Below are positions 53,923 to 62,738 of a DNA stretch of 64,000 nt, one piece after another. This DNA comes from Dyadobacter fermentans DSM 18053 (lineage in GTDB: Bacteria; Bacteroidota; Bacteroidia; Cytophagales; Spirosomataceae). Location: the NCBI RefSeq assembly GCF_000023125.1, contig NC_013037.1, forward strand, positions 1,488,001-1,552,000, in the 5' to 3' direction. The notes under the pieces are model-generated. The model did no database searches. It was not told where the DNA came from and saw nothing but the letters and a program-made list of their open reading frames with translations. Within the stretch, counting starts at the first letter, position 1. Every line of letters starts with the position of its first letter. Both the position numbers and the translations under genes were made by a program.

Positions 53923-54210
53923 ATGTCACTTCACGAGCAAATCAGCGCTTATTGCGCCAACCATAAAATTAGGCTGGCCGAAAAACGGGTCGTTGTGGCC
54001 GATCAATTATTGGTGGCCAATGAATTTACGGACGGCGATACGTTGTGGCGTGATATGCGCAGCAGGGGGATCAAGATCAGCCCGGCGACTGTTTATGAAT
54101 CGCTCAATTGGCTGGTAACGACGGGATTTGCCGAGCGGCGTTTCGCGACCGACAGCCGGAAAAATCTGTTTGGAATTTCGCGGTCGGTACGAAACGGGCT
54201 GGCAGGATAA
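53923..54210 (+). CDS. Short Fur-like winged-helix protein lacking metal-binding domain
   Basis: 95 residues from ATG 53923. The winged-helix part matches the Fur family (EKRVVVADQLLVANEFTDGDTLWRDMRSRGIKISPATVYESLNWLVTTGFAERR) but the protein stops before the usual dimerisation and metal-binding half (HxHxxC and zinc Cys pairs), so it is about 50 residues short. Only about 30 nt separate its stop from a terminator, so the missing half is not downstream. Coupled with the DUF4198 gene. Could be a natural short regulator or decayed. Confidence 0.65.
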   Translation: MSLHEQISAYCANHKIRLAEKRVVVADQLLVANEFTDGDTLWRDMRSRGIKISPATVYESLNWLVTTGFAERRFATDSRKNLFGISRSVRNGLAG

Positions 54211-54242
54211 ACCGGAAAATCCTGTTTACCAGACGCTAACGA

Positions 54243-54270
54243 AAAAGGGTTCGCGATTGCGAACCCTTTT
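54243..54270. terminator. Bidirectional terminator
   Basis: A 12-bp perfect stem AAAAGGGTTCGC/GCGAACCCTTTT around loop GATT, between the convergent Fur-like and AbrB-like genes; T-runs close both ends. Confidence 0.88.
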
Positions 54271-54275
54271 GTTAT

Positions 54276-54746
54276 TTATTCTGCTACCACTGCATTCTTT
54301 GGCTTGCGGCCGCGGGGTTTGCCTGTGTAAGCCGGCTTGGGATCTTCCGTTCCCAATGTAAGTTCATAACCAACAACACCTTCTTCGTAATTGAAAAGCG
54401 TCACCTCAAAAATGTGCTTGGTATTTTCAAAATCAACACCGCCTTTGCGAAGGATCAGTTCGAGCGGGATGGAATAGCCGCGACCACTTCTGGTGAGGGC
54501 GAATGTACCGTTTTCATCGGAACTCGGGATCAGATAAAGGTGCTTCAACGTTCTTTTTCCTTGCGCAGATCCGATTTTAAAGCGGGCTGTTTCAGGTTCG
54601 ATACCTAATTCTTCCAAAGTTTTGGGAGGAAGAACAAGCTTGCCGGATGAAGAAATGTAGCCGGTCGGCTTTGCTTTCTCCTGTGGTTTTTTAGTTACTG
54701 AAACATTATCCTCAGGAGAAAAGAATTTAATTGCTCTTGCTTTCAT
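54276..54746 (-). CDS. AbrB-like/AT-hook candidate DNA-binding protein
   Basis: 156 residues from ATG 54746 (MKARAIKFFSPEDNV). Residues about 30-60 (KPTGYISSSGKLVLPPKTLEELGIEPETARFKIG) resemble the AbrB/SpoVT swapped-hairpin pattern, Gly-x-Ile..Gly-Lys-Leu..P-x-x-x-L-E-E-L-G-I. The C-terminus has an AT-hook-like basic motif, KPRGRKPKN. Cytoplasmic. I suspect a DNA-binding or chromatin-associated role, but no family name is certain. Upstream is a 630-nt AT-rich gap. Confidence 0.6.
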   Translation of the reverse strand: MKARAIKFFSPEDNVSVTKKPQEKAKPTGYISSSGKLVLPPKTLEELGIEPETARFKIGSAQGKRTLKHLYLIPSSDENGTFALTRSGRGYSIPLELILRKGGVDFENTKHIFEVTLFNYEEGVVGYELTLGTEDPKPAYTGKPRGRKPKNAVVAE

Positions 54747-55376
54747 AAATAAATTGCGGGTTGCTGGTGGATTATTACTTATCGCAAAAGTAATCAAGTT
54801 AACATTTTATTAAAATGTTTTTTTTGATAAATAATATTTCAAATGAAGTAAAATAAAAACGATTCGAATATTGGCTGAGCCGTTATATTCAAGCATTTTA
54901 CATCGCCTCATTTAAAATCGAATAAATAAAAGACGACCGAATTCCATACATTACAACCCGATTGAAGGCACAGGCAATGCGGTTTCGTCTTCACTTATCC
55001 AATTGGTTTTCCTAAAACGAATCGACGTGCGGATACATTTTGCATTTTGGGTGACCGGCAGTTGCACAAGATGTTAGGCAAACAAATTTGTAGCATACGG
55101 TTACATATTTCACTTTTACAAAGTCAATCAATCTGTGAATCACCCGCATAATCAAATTCAAATCAACCGCTGATCCGTTTTTTGGTAATTGATATTAACC
55201 TTCTGATAGATTTTGTGATGATGAATAAACTGCATTTCGTAGAAGTAGTTTGTCTTTTTGCGTTTTTACCTAAGCTTTAAGTTATAAAACTATAAAGTCA
55301 TTAATTGTCCGGCGCGCGTTCCGTTCACCGCATTATCCCTTACATTGCATGTAATACGGCGTAAATCATACTTGCT
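54747..55376. other. AT-rich intergenic region upstream of GH97 gene
   Basis: 630 nt, unusually AT-rich for the window, between the divergent AbrB-like gene and the GH97 gene. I see no open frame with coding character. It must hold promoters for both; no complete TAnnTTTG/-33 pair was found. Its length and composition make it the most gene-poor stretch here. Confidence 0.5.
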
Positions 55377-57344
55377 ATGAAAAAACTGCTAATTACATTT
55401 CTGCTCTTCGCATCCTTTGTCGCAAATGCGCAGGCCACACGGGAGGTCTCCTCCCCCAACGGCGCGATCAGGCTGGTAGCACAGCTGGGCGACCAGTTGC
55501 GATACAGTGTTTATTTCAATAATGAAATCATAGTCTCACCGTCGGAAATCGATATGGTGCTGACCGACGGCAGGAAGCTTTCCGACGGCCTCGCCCGGCC
55601 TCAGTTCACGGAAAGGAACGTCAGCGAAACCATCATTTCGCCGGTCCCTGAAAAGCGTATCCGCATTCCCGACCGTTATAAGGAACTCAAAATCACGCTT
55701 CGGAATGCATTTACTGTCATTTTCAGGGTATATGACGATGGCGTCGCGTACCGTATTGCCACGTCGTTGCCCGGCGAGATCACCGTCCGCTCCGAAACGG
55801 CCGCTTTCCGGTTCCCGGCCAATCATCCCGTGTATTTCCCGGAAGTGGTGCCGCCGACGAACATGGACATTTATCACACCGGCTTTGAAGAGCCCTACAC
55901 CATCCGGCCGCTCGAAAACATTTCATCCAAGAACCTGTTTTTCTCGCCTGTGCTCGTCGCCCCGAAAGAGGCGCCGAAAATCGGCATTACCGAATCCGAT
56001 CTGGAAGATTACCCGGGCATGTTCCTCACCGGCAATGCCGAAAAAGCGCTTTTTGGCAACTTCGCGCCCTACCCCGCCGAAGAAACGGAGACGAAGGAGC
56101 TGTACTCGACCCGCTATGTTTCCAAACGCGCCAACTTCCTGGCCAAAACCAAAGGCACCCGCGCATTCCCGTGGCGCGTGCTGATTATCGCGGCGCAGGA
56201 CAAGGATTTGCCCGCCAACGACCTCGTGTACAGGCTAGCGAGTCCGTCGCGCGTGGCGGATGTGTCGTGGGTGAAGCCCGGCAAAGCGACCGACGAATGG
56301 ATTATTACTTCCAACATATTCAATGTGCCTTTCAAAAGCGGGATCAACACGGCGACCTATAAATATTACATCGACTTCGCCAAACGCTTTGGCTTTGAAC
56401 GCATTATGATGGACGCCGGGTGGAGCGACAACAACGACCTGTTCAAGATCAACCCGGACATTGATATGGACGAAATCGTCGCTTATGCCAAAAGCAAAGG
56501 CGTGGGGATCAGCATGTGGACGCTGGCGCTCACACTCGACAAGCAGCTCGAACCGGCGCTGAAACAGTTCAGCAAATGGGGCGTCGACTTCGTCATGACC
56601 GATTTCATCAATCGCGACGATCAGAAGGCAGTGCAATTCTTTTACAAAATCGCGGAGGCCTGCGCCCGTCACAAGATCATGCTCATGTTTCACGGGGCTT
56701 TCAAACCGGCGGGCTTCAACCGCACCTTCCCGCATGCGGTGGCGCGCGAGGCTGTGCTGGGCTCGGAGTACAACATGTGGAGCGCCAAAGCAACGCCCGA
56801 ACACAATGTGTTGCTGGCATTCATACGCATGCTGGGCGGCCCGCTCGATTACGAACCGGGTATGCTGAACAACGCCACGCCGAAAGGCTTTCATCCAATG
56901 CCCGAAAATGTAATGTCGCTCACCACGCGCACCCAGCAGCTGGCCATGTTTGTTGTGTACGAAAGTCCGATCCAGTTTTTTGCCGGCAATCCTTCTCAGG
57001 GCCTCAAAGAACCCGGATTTATGGAATTGCTGGGAAGCATTCCCACCGTTTGGGACACGACGCGCATCCTCGACGCGCGCCTTGGAGACTATGTGGTAAC
57101 GGCCCGGAAAAAGGGCTCGGATTGGTTCATCGGCGCATTGAACGACTCTACCGCCCGCGAGCTCAGCATTCCGCTGGATTTTCTGCCGGCAGGCCAATTC
57201 AATGCTACCATTTGCGAAGACGGCGTGAATGCCGACCGCTACCCGGCCGACTACCGGATCTCGGAAGCTGTTCTCACCTCGCGCGACCGGCTTACAATCC
57301 GCCTCGCGCCGGGCGGCGGCTATATGGTGCGGCTGAGGCGGTGA
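55377..57344 (+). CDS. Glycoside hydrolase family 97 (SusB-like) alpha-glycosidase
   Basis: 655 residues with a signal peptide (KKLLITFLLFASFVANAQ), so periplasmic. The N-terminal beta-sandwich (REVSSPNGAIRLVAQ, YSVYFNNEIIVSPSEI) is followed by the GH97 barrel: RIMMDAGWSD, VDFVMTDFINRDDQ, MLMFHGAFKPAGFNRTFPHAVAREAVLGSEYNMW and C-terminal sandwich ending GGYMVRLRR. GH97 needs calcium. Retaining (Asp) and inverting (Glu) subgroups exist; the Asp in VMTDF would fit a retaining one, but I cannot settle it. It overlaps the convergent PepSY gene by 25 nt. Confidence 0.88.
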   Translation: MKKLLITFLLFASFVANAQATREVSSPNGAIRLVAQLGDQLRYSVYFNNEIIVSPSEIDMVLTDGRKLSDGLARPQFTERNVSETIISPVPEKRIRIPDRYKELKITLRNAFTVIFRVYDDGVAYRIATSLPGEITVRSETAAFRFPANHPVYFPEVVPPTNMDIYHTGFEEPYTIRPLENISSKNLFFSPVLVAPKEAPKIGITESDLEDYPGMFLTGNAEKALFGNFAPYPAEETETKELYSTRYVSKRANFLAKTKGTRAFPWRVLIIAAQDKDLPANDLVYRLASPSRVADVSWVKPGKATDEWIITSNIFNVPFKSGINTATYKYYIDFAKRFGFERIMMDAGWSDNNDLFKINPDIDMDEIVAYAKSKGVGISMWTLALTLDKQLEPALKQFSKWGVDFVMTDFINRDDQKAVQFFYKIAEACARHKIMLMFHGAFKPAGFNRTFPHAVAREAVLGSEYNMWSAKATPEHNVLLAFIRMLGGPLDYEPGMLNNATPKGFHPMPENVMSLTTRTQQLAMFVVYESPIQFFAGNPSQGLKEPGFMELLGSIPTVWDTTRILDARLGDYVVTARKKGSDWFIGALNDSTARELSIPLDFLPAGQFNATICEDGVNADRYPADYRISEAVLTSRDRLTIRLAPGGGYMVRLRR

Positions 57345-58537
57345 GCCGGTTTCGGCGATGCGAGCGGGCTCTTCGCTCCTTTCCGTGGCTTGCTTTCCTT
57401 TTTGCGGCGTCCCCACCAGATCACAATCCCGGTTACGGGCAAACTGGCGCAGATGAGCCCTGCAAAAAAAGTGAGGATTTTGCCCGGCATTCCTGCCCAG
57501 GCGCCCACGTGCAGGTCGAAATTCAATGCGTACAGCTGCTCGCCATTGGTAAGTTCACCGAACGATCGCGAGCGTAGCTGCGCGCCGGTAAACTGATCGT
57601 ACTGACCCTGAATGCGGTCGTACCGATTGCTGGCCGTGAGATAGGTGGATGTATTGAGGGGCAATTTGCCTTTAACAGGGAAGTTAATCAGGTAACCGTG
57701 GGCGTCGGGCTTGTCGGCCTGTAACTGGCTGAAAATGCGATCCACGGCGGCTGCGTCCTTTTGTTGGGTGGTATCCGAAAAAACGGCCGGCACTTTGGCG
57801 AGCGTGCCGCCGTCGGCGACGGTCTTTACACCTGTTTCAAACCATTCGAACGCCCAAACCAGTCCGGTAAGCGCACAAACGAGCAGGATCACGCAGGCAT
57901 AAAAGCCCAGCACATTGTGCAGGTCGTAGTTTACGCGCTTCCATTTGGCGTTCCATTTGATTTTGAAGCTCTTATCTACATTAGATTTGCTCCATTTCGA
58001 AGGCCACCAAAGCACCAGTCCCGAAATCAGGATCAGCACAAAGGCAAGCACGGAGTAACTTACCACGGCATGACCGATTTTTTCACCGAACAACATCCGC
58101 ATATGCAAGCCCAGCACAAGGTTGAAAAACTCGTTACGGCTGTCTTCCAGCTTCACCACCTTTCCATTATACGGATTCACATATGCCCGCCAGTAGTATT
58201 TGTAATAATCCCAATGCGAAAACCCTTCCTTATCGACCTTCAATGCCCTGAAAATGTACGTTCGGTCGGGCTGGGAGGATATTTCCACGCGCGTGACGGG
58301 CCGGTTGGGACCGACCGCCTCCTGTGCTACGGCCAGCAGCTGGCTTAGCGGGAGTTTGGGTTTATTTTCGGGTTGGATAAAAAGCCGGTCGCGGTACACG
58401 AGCGGCTTGATCTCATCTGTAAAAACGTAGATAGCACCGGTGAGGCCGATCACGATAATGACCAGTCCGGACGCCAGCCCCAGCCAGAGGTGCAATGTTC
58501 CTATGAACTTTCCCAGCGCCGTCTTTTTTTGAGACAT
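57320..58537 (-). CDS. PepSY-associated transmembrane protein (PiuB-like)
   Basis: 405 residues from ATG 58537 (MSQKKTALGKFIGTLH). Four membrane helices: LHLWLGLASGLVIIVIGLTG, SVLAFVLILISGLVLWWP, FYACVILLVCALTGLVW and LTFFAGLICASLPVTGIVIWW; helix ends carry His residues (TLHLW, HNVL, DLHVG) that could bind haem. Periplasmic PepSY domain between the first and second. These proteins are often linked to siderophore/iron reductive uptake. The C-terminal tail is basic. Confidence 0.85.
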   Translation of the reverse strand: MSQKKTALGKFIGTLHLWLGLASGLVIIVIGLTGAIYVFTDEIKPLVYRDRLFIQPENKPKLPLSQLLAVAQEAVGPNRPVTRVEISSQPDRTYIFRALKVDKEGFSHWDYYKYYWRAYVNPYNGKVVKLEDSRNEFFNLVLGLHMRMLFGEKIGHAVVSYSVLAFVLILISGLVLWWPSKWSKSNVDKSFKIKWNAKWKRVNYDLHNVLGFYACVILLVCALTGLVWAFEWFETGVKTVADGGTLAKVPAVFSDTTQQKDAAAVDRIFSQLQADKPDAHGYLINFPVKGKLPLNTSTYLTASNRYDRIQGQYDQFTGAQLRSRSFGELTNGEQLYALNFDLHVGAWAGMPGKILTFFAGLICASLPVTGIVIWWGRRKKESKPRKGAKSPLASPKPAHRLSRTI

Positions 58538-58748
58538 GAATACAATTCGGGTTTGTAAAGCAAGCAAAGCGGTCCATTCACCTCCGGACGCTCAGGAAGC
58601 AAAGAAATACCGTATTTAGTTTAATTACAAATTATGCCACCCGGTGGGCTGCATTATTTGTGATAGCGCTTGCATTCCACGGCATTCAGCATGTACGCTT
58701 TCAAGTCCGCCGGATAATCAGTCTCGCCCATTGATCCCCGAATTCTGT

Positions 58749-58756
58749 TAATTTTG
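58749..58756 (+). promoter_or_regulatory. Candidate -7 promoter element
   Basis: TAATTTTG fits TAnnTTTG about 35 nt before the LytS-type kinase start. An upstream TTG gives a spacing of about 15 nt, shorter than ideal. Confidence 0.4.
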
Positions 58757-58790
58757 TCGTTCCTGTATACCCTTATCAACCAAGAGTACA

Positions 58791-59840
58791 TTGAAGCCGG
58801 CCTTTTTCTCGAAATACGAGTGGTGGTACCATTTTGCGATGATGCCCGTTTGCTTTGCGCTGGGCAACTATTACATGCTGGGCGAGCGGTACTTCTTCCA
58901 TTTGCCTACGTTTTTAACGGCAACCTCTCTCGCATTTGCCCTCTACTGGTTTTCGGTGGTGCTGCTCACGGTTACCATCCGCAAAACGGCCGGCAGCGCC
59001 GCCGAAGGGCATATTCTCCGGCAAATGCTCCGGATGTTCCGGAAGCTGGCGCTCGTAACGGCATTCCTGGCCATTTTCAACTGCTGGATTTACAGCCTGG
59101 TGCCTTCGCTCCAAGTCGGCTTTTCGTGGGCGGTCCTGTGGCCGCTGGTCGCGATCGGGCTGCTTTGCGATGCGTTTATCTGTGCCCTGCTCGGTCTTTT
59201 TTATGCATTGCAGCAATGGAAAAACGACCAGGCCGACGATGAGAAACTCGCCCGGCAATCCGTGGAAGTGGAATTTGATGCATTGAAAGGGCAGGTTAAC
59301 CCGCATTTTTTGTTCAACAGCCTCAATACGCTGTCGTCGCTCATTAATGCCGACCCGATGCAGGCCGAAGATTTTGTGGAAGACCTCGCGCGCGTTTACC
59401 GCTATACGCTCCAAGGTGGCCGCACGGAGCTGGTGCCGCTGCAATCGGAGCTCGGCTTTCTCCAAGTCTACATCCAGCTTTTGCAGGCGCGCTACAACGA
59501 TGCGCTGGTAGTTGAAATGCCCGACCGCTGTCCGGCCGACCTATCCATTCCGCCGCTGATGCTGCAAATCCTGATCGACAACGCGGTGCAGTACAACATG
59601 CTTTCGTCCAGCCGCCCGCTCACGATCACGCTCAGCATTACCGGCGAGCGCGCCATACGCGTGACAAACAATATTCAGATGCGCCACCGCACCCTTCGAG
59701 CCACCGGTGCCGGCCTCCGGGGTTTATCGACGAAGCTGCTGGCGTTTACCTCCCGCAAGCTGGAAATATCGGAAAGCGACGACACTTTTTCGGTAACGAT
59801 CCCGCTCCTGCCCGACACCGCTCCGGCTTCAATGCAATGA
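58791..59840 (+). CDS. LytS-type sensor histidine kinase
   Basis: 349 residues. An N-terminal block of four hydrophobic helices (WWYHFAMMPVCFALGNYYML ... LLCDAFICALLGLFYAL) precedes a charged linker and the His_kinase domain: phospho-His in QVNPHFLFNSLNTLSSLI, N-box ILIDNAVQYN. The C-terminal sheet ends in FSVTIPLLPDTA. It is first of three signalling genes (second kinase at 59959, LytTR regulator at 61074). Confidence 0.87.
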   Translation: MKPAFFSKYEWWYHFAMMPVCFALGNYYMLGERYFFHLPTFLTATSLAFALYWFSVVLLTVTIRKTAGSAAEGHILRQMLRMFRKLALVTAFLAIFNCWIYSLVPSLQVGFSWAVLWPLVAIGLLCDAFICALLGLFYALQQWKNDQADDEKLARQSVEVEFDALKGQVNPHFLFNSLNTLSSLINADPMQAEDFVEDLARVYRYTLQGGRTELVPLQSELGFLQVYIQLLQARYNDALVVEMPDRCPADLSIPPLMLQILIDNAVQYNMLSSSRPLTITLSITGERAIRVTNNIQMRHRTLRATGAGLRGLSTKLLAFTSRKLEISESDDTFSVTIPLLPDTAPASMQ

Positions 59841-59882
59841 CAATTCATGCCATTAAAAATACAGTTGGTGCAATTCACGCGG

Positions 59883-59912
59883 TTGCTTTTGAATGGCAAT
59901 ACCCTATTTTTG
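59883..59912 (+). promoter_or_regulatory. Bacteroidota promoter candidate
   Basis: TTG at 59883-59885 (-33) and TATTTTTG at 59905-59912 (-7) are separated by 19 nt. It lies upstream of the second LytS kinase gene. Confidence 0.55.
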
Positions 59913-59958
59913 AACCAGTCGCAAATGCCCCCAAGACAGGCCCGACGGCTGCCTACCC

Positions 59959-61077
59959 ATGAAGAAGAAATTATTGTTTGAAAAACTCCCGGAAAAAATC
60001 CCGTCGGCAAACCGCTGGGCCTATGCTGCCTGCGCGGTTGCATTCCTGTTGTTTTTCAATTTTCTGACGGTCGGAGCGGCAGTTTTTGGCGACCCTGCAT
60101 TGTTTCTGAAAACGACATTCCTGAATGCGGCCATCCTGGGTGCGGCATTCGGCATCCAATCGGCGGTGGGACGGTACATTACCCGGCGCTACGCCGATGT
60201 GCAGCAGACGCTCGTGCGCGTGGCTTTGTCTATTTGCATGCACGCGGTGGTTTCGGGCGTATTTGTGCTGCTGGCGGGCTGGTTGTACATTGGCTGGGGC
60301 TTGTTCCGTTCGGTTTTGACGGCCGATGCCCTGGTAGTCGTGTACATGGTGAATCTCGCGGCGATCGTGCTCGGCACGGGGCTATGGGAAAGCTTCGACG
60401 CTCTCGCACGCTGGCGGCAGCACGAGATCAACAGCGAACGGCTGATGAAAGAGAACGTAAACGGGCAGCTCGAAAGCCTCAAAACGCAGATCAGCCCGCA
60501 TTTTCTTTTCAATACATTAAACTCCCTCTCTGCGCTGATCGGCGAAGACCCGCAAAAGGCGGAACAGTTTGTGGATGAAATGGCGCGGGTGTACCGCTAT
60601 CTGCTGCAAACGAACCATTCGTCCGTAGACCAGGGGGATTTCGGGCAGTTAACGACGTTAAAAAAAGAATTGTCGTTCATTGAATCGTACGGACACCTCC
60701 TCAAAACGCGATACGGCGACGGTATGAAGCTTTACATCCACGTGGAAGACAGCTTCCTGGACGCCCGCATTCCGCCGCTAACGCTGCAATTGCTCGTCGA
60801 AAACGCTGTTAAGCACAATGTAATACGCGCGAGCAGACCGCTCACGATTTTTATCCTGAGCACCGTGGAGGGAGGACTGATGGTGCGCAACAACCTGCAA
60901 AAGAAAAATCTCACGGCCGGTGCGGAAAACATCGAATCCACGCACGTAGGCCTGGCGAATATCATTACCAAATATAAACTGCTGGCAGAATACCGGGCCT
61001 GGCCTGGCCCAGCCGATGGTCGAAAGCAATCACGAGTTTTTCACCGTAACCATCCCATTGATTTCCTGAAAGCATGA
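59959..61077 (+). CDS. LytS-type sensor histidine kinase with probable C-terminal frameshift
   Basis: 372 residues as read. Four hydrophobic helices at the N-terminus (WAYAACAVAFLLFFNFLTV ... LVVVYMVNLAAIVLGTGLW), then His_kinase with QISPHFLFNTLNSLSALIG, N-box LLVENAVKHN and the late THVGLANIITKYKLLAE. After LLAE the read frame goes YRAWPGPADGRKQSR, unlike the family, and ends at 61077. The +1 frame from about 60992 instead gives AQPMVESNHEFFTVTIPLIS with a stop at 61067-61069. The FTVTIPL ending is the same as in the 58791 kinase. Thus a one-base insertion or equivalent shift near 60990-61008 is likely, by mutation or sequence error. Confidence 0.75.
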   Translation: MKKKLLFEKLPEKIPSANRWAYAACAVAFLLFFNFLTVGAAVFGDPALFLKTTFLNAAILGAAFGIQSAVGRYITRRYADVQQTLVRVALSICMHAVVSGVFVLLAGWLYIGWGLFRSVLTADALVVVYMVNLAAIVLGTGLWESFDALARWRQHEINSERLMKENVNGQLESLKTQISPHFLFNTLNSLSALIGEDPQKAEQFVDEMARVYRYLLQTNHSSVDQGDFGQLTTLKKELSFIESYGHLLKTRYGDGMKLYIHVEDSFLDARIPPLTLQLLVENAVKHNVIRASRPLTIFILSTVEGGLMVRNNLQKKNLTAGAENIESTHVGLANIITKYKLLAEYRAWPGPADGRKQSRVFHRNHPIDFLKA

Positions 61078-61859
61078 ATGCGCTTATCGTAGAAGATGAA
61101 GACCTGTCGGTCCGCCGCCTCAAAAAAATGCTGTCCGAAGTAGCACCGTCGCTGCACATCACCGGTGTTACCGACAGTATCGAGCAAACCGTGGAATGGG
61201 TACTCGAAAACCGCGCGGCCGGCCATGCCGACCCCGATCTGATATTCCTGGACATCGAGCTTTCCGACGGCCAGAGCTTCGAGATTTTCAACCGGATCGA
61301 AGTTTCCAGCTCGATCATCTTCACGACCTCCTACGACGAATATGCGTTGCAGGCATTCAAGCACAACAGCATCGACTACCTGCTCAAACCCGTGCACCGC
61401 GACGAATTGCAGCGCGCCCTGCACAAATACGACAAATTGAAGGGACAACCGGCGACCGACCAATCGCTGGCAAGCATTAAAAAGCTGCTGGAAGATTTCA
61501 AAAAGACATCGGCTGTTGAATACCGCCAGCGCTTTCTGGTGAAACAAGGCCAGAAAATGCTGTCCATCGAAGTGAATGAAATAGCCTATTTCTTCACCGA
61601 CGACCGTTACAGCTTTTTCATGACGGATTCCAACCAGAAAATGCTCGTAGACTACACGCTCGACGAGCTCGCCGACTCGCTGAACCCTTCACGCTTTTTC
61701 CGGATCAACCGCGGCATGATGATCACCCACCGCTCGGTAGAAAAAATCGACCCCTATTTCGGGAACCGCCTCGCGCTCACCTTACGCCCCGCGCATAACA
61801 AAGAAGCGCTCGTGAGTCGGGAGAAAGTGAGTGATTTTAAGGTTTGGATGGGGAAATAG
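61074..61859 (+). CDS. LytTR-family response regulator
   Basis: 261 residues. Receiver: IVEDEDLS pocket, phospho-acceptor Asp in IFLDIELSDG, TTSYDEYALQAF switch, LLKPVHRDE. LytTR: VNEIAYFFTDDRYSFFMTDSNQKMLVDYTLDEL and FFRINRGMMITHRSVEKI. The ATG overlaps the read-frame stop of the kinase by 4 nt (ATGA), or lies 4 nt after the restored stop; either way co-transcribed and presumably its cognate regulator. Confidence 0.9.
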   Translation: MNALIVEDEDLSVRRLKKMLSEVAPSLHITGVTDSIEQTVEWVLENRAAGHADPDLIFLDIELSDGQSFEIFNRIEVSSSIIFTTSYDEYALQAFKHNSIDYLLKPVHRDELQRALHKYDKLKGQPATDQSLASIKKLLEDFKKTSAVEYRQRFLVKQGQKMLSIEVNEIAYFFTDDRYSFFMTDSNQKMLVDYTLDELADSLNPSRFFRINRGMMITHRSVEKIDPYFGNRLALTLRPAHNKEALVSREKVSDFKVWMGK

Positions 61860-61955
61860 TTGCCTCTGCAAAAAGTGCTGGTTTTCGAAATACCGGTAAA
61901 CGGTTACAACCTTTGGGCTTCATTGCGAATCCAGAGAGAAAATCAGCTATGAAAA

Positions 61956-62735
61956 ATGAAAACAGCTCAACTCCTGCTATTCCTGGCCGTGATCTGCACG
62001 GCCTGCTCCAAAGATTCCAGTGATCCGAAAGTGCTTTTCGACGAAACAGACCCACGGCTCGACGCCGCCCGGTTTTACTTCGTCGATCAATCCTACTACG
62101 CAGTACAGTACAAATACAATGGTGACGGCCTGCTCGATAGCGAAACGCAGCTGCTGACAAACGGCCAGCCACTTCTGACAACGACATATAAATACAAAGA
62201 GCAATTCCTGACAGAGCAGCGGATCAGCGGTAATCCGAAAGTAACGGCATTTACCTACCAATATATAAAGGACACCCTCGTATCCGTCGACTACCACGAT
62301 TTCCAGCTCCCTCCGGACCATCTGCATTTCACCAGAAGCTACTCCTATCCCGAAAAAGGCATTGTGAAGATCGTAGAGCAGGATGTGCTGACCAAAACGA
62401 CCCAGCACATTTACCTCTTCATCCGGGACGGCAACATCGTCAAAACCAAAGTCCTAGACCCAGTTACGGATCAGGTTAAAGAAGAAACTGCATTTGAATA
62501 CGACCAGCATCCCAACCCCTATTCCGGCCTCACCGGCAAAGGTGATTACATGAAGTTCTACAGTGCCAACAATGTAACGGTGGAACGGACGCTGTTCCGC
62601 AACAGCGCGTCGGTGAATCAGGAAGTGCGGTACGAATATGAATATTCACCCGGCGGCTGGCCCCTCAAAAAGCACCAGGTGCTGGGCGGAAGCAAGAAGC
62701 TCCTCGAACAGGAATACATTTACAAGGGCCGTTAG
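61956..62735 (+). CDS. Lipoprotein of unknown function
   Basis: 259 residues, lipobox VICTAC after MKTAQLLLFLA, so a lipoprotein. The mature part is rich in beta strands with YD-like repeats (YAVQYKYNGDGLLDSETQL, LLTTTYKYKEQFLTEQR, VRYEYEYSPGGWPLKKH) as in many secreted Bacteroidota lipoproteins. No enzyme motif. It is convergent with the metallophosphoesterase. Confidence 0.75.
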   Translation: MKTAQLLLFLAVICTACSKDSSDPKVLFDETDPRLDAARFYFVDQSYYAVQYKYNGDGLLDSETQLLTNGQPLLTTTYKYKEQFLTEQRISGNPKVTAFTYQYIKDTLVSVDYHDFQLPPDHLHFTRSYSYPEKGIVKIVEQDVLTKTTQHIYLFIRDGNIVKTKVLDPVTDQVKEETAFEYDQHPNPYSGLTGKGDYMKFYSANNVTVERTLFRNSASVNQEVRYEYEYSPGGWPLKKHQVLGGSKKLLEQEYIYKGR

Positions 62736-62738
62736 CAC

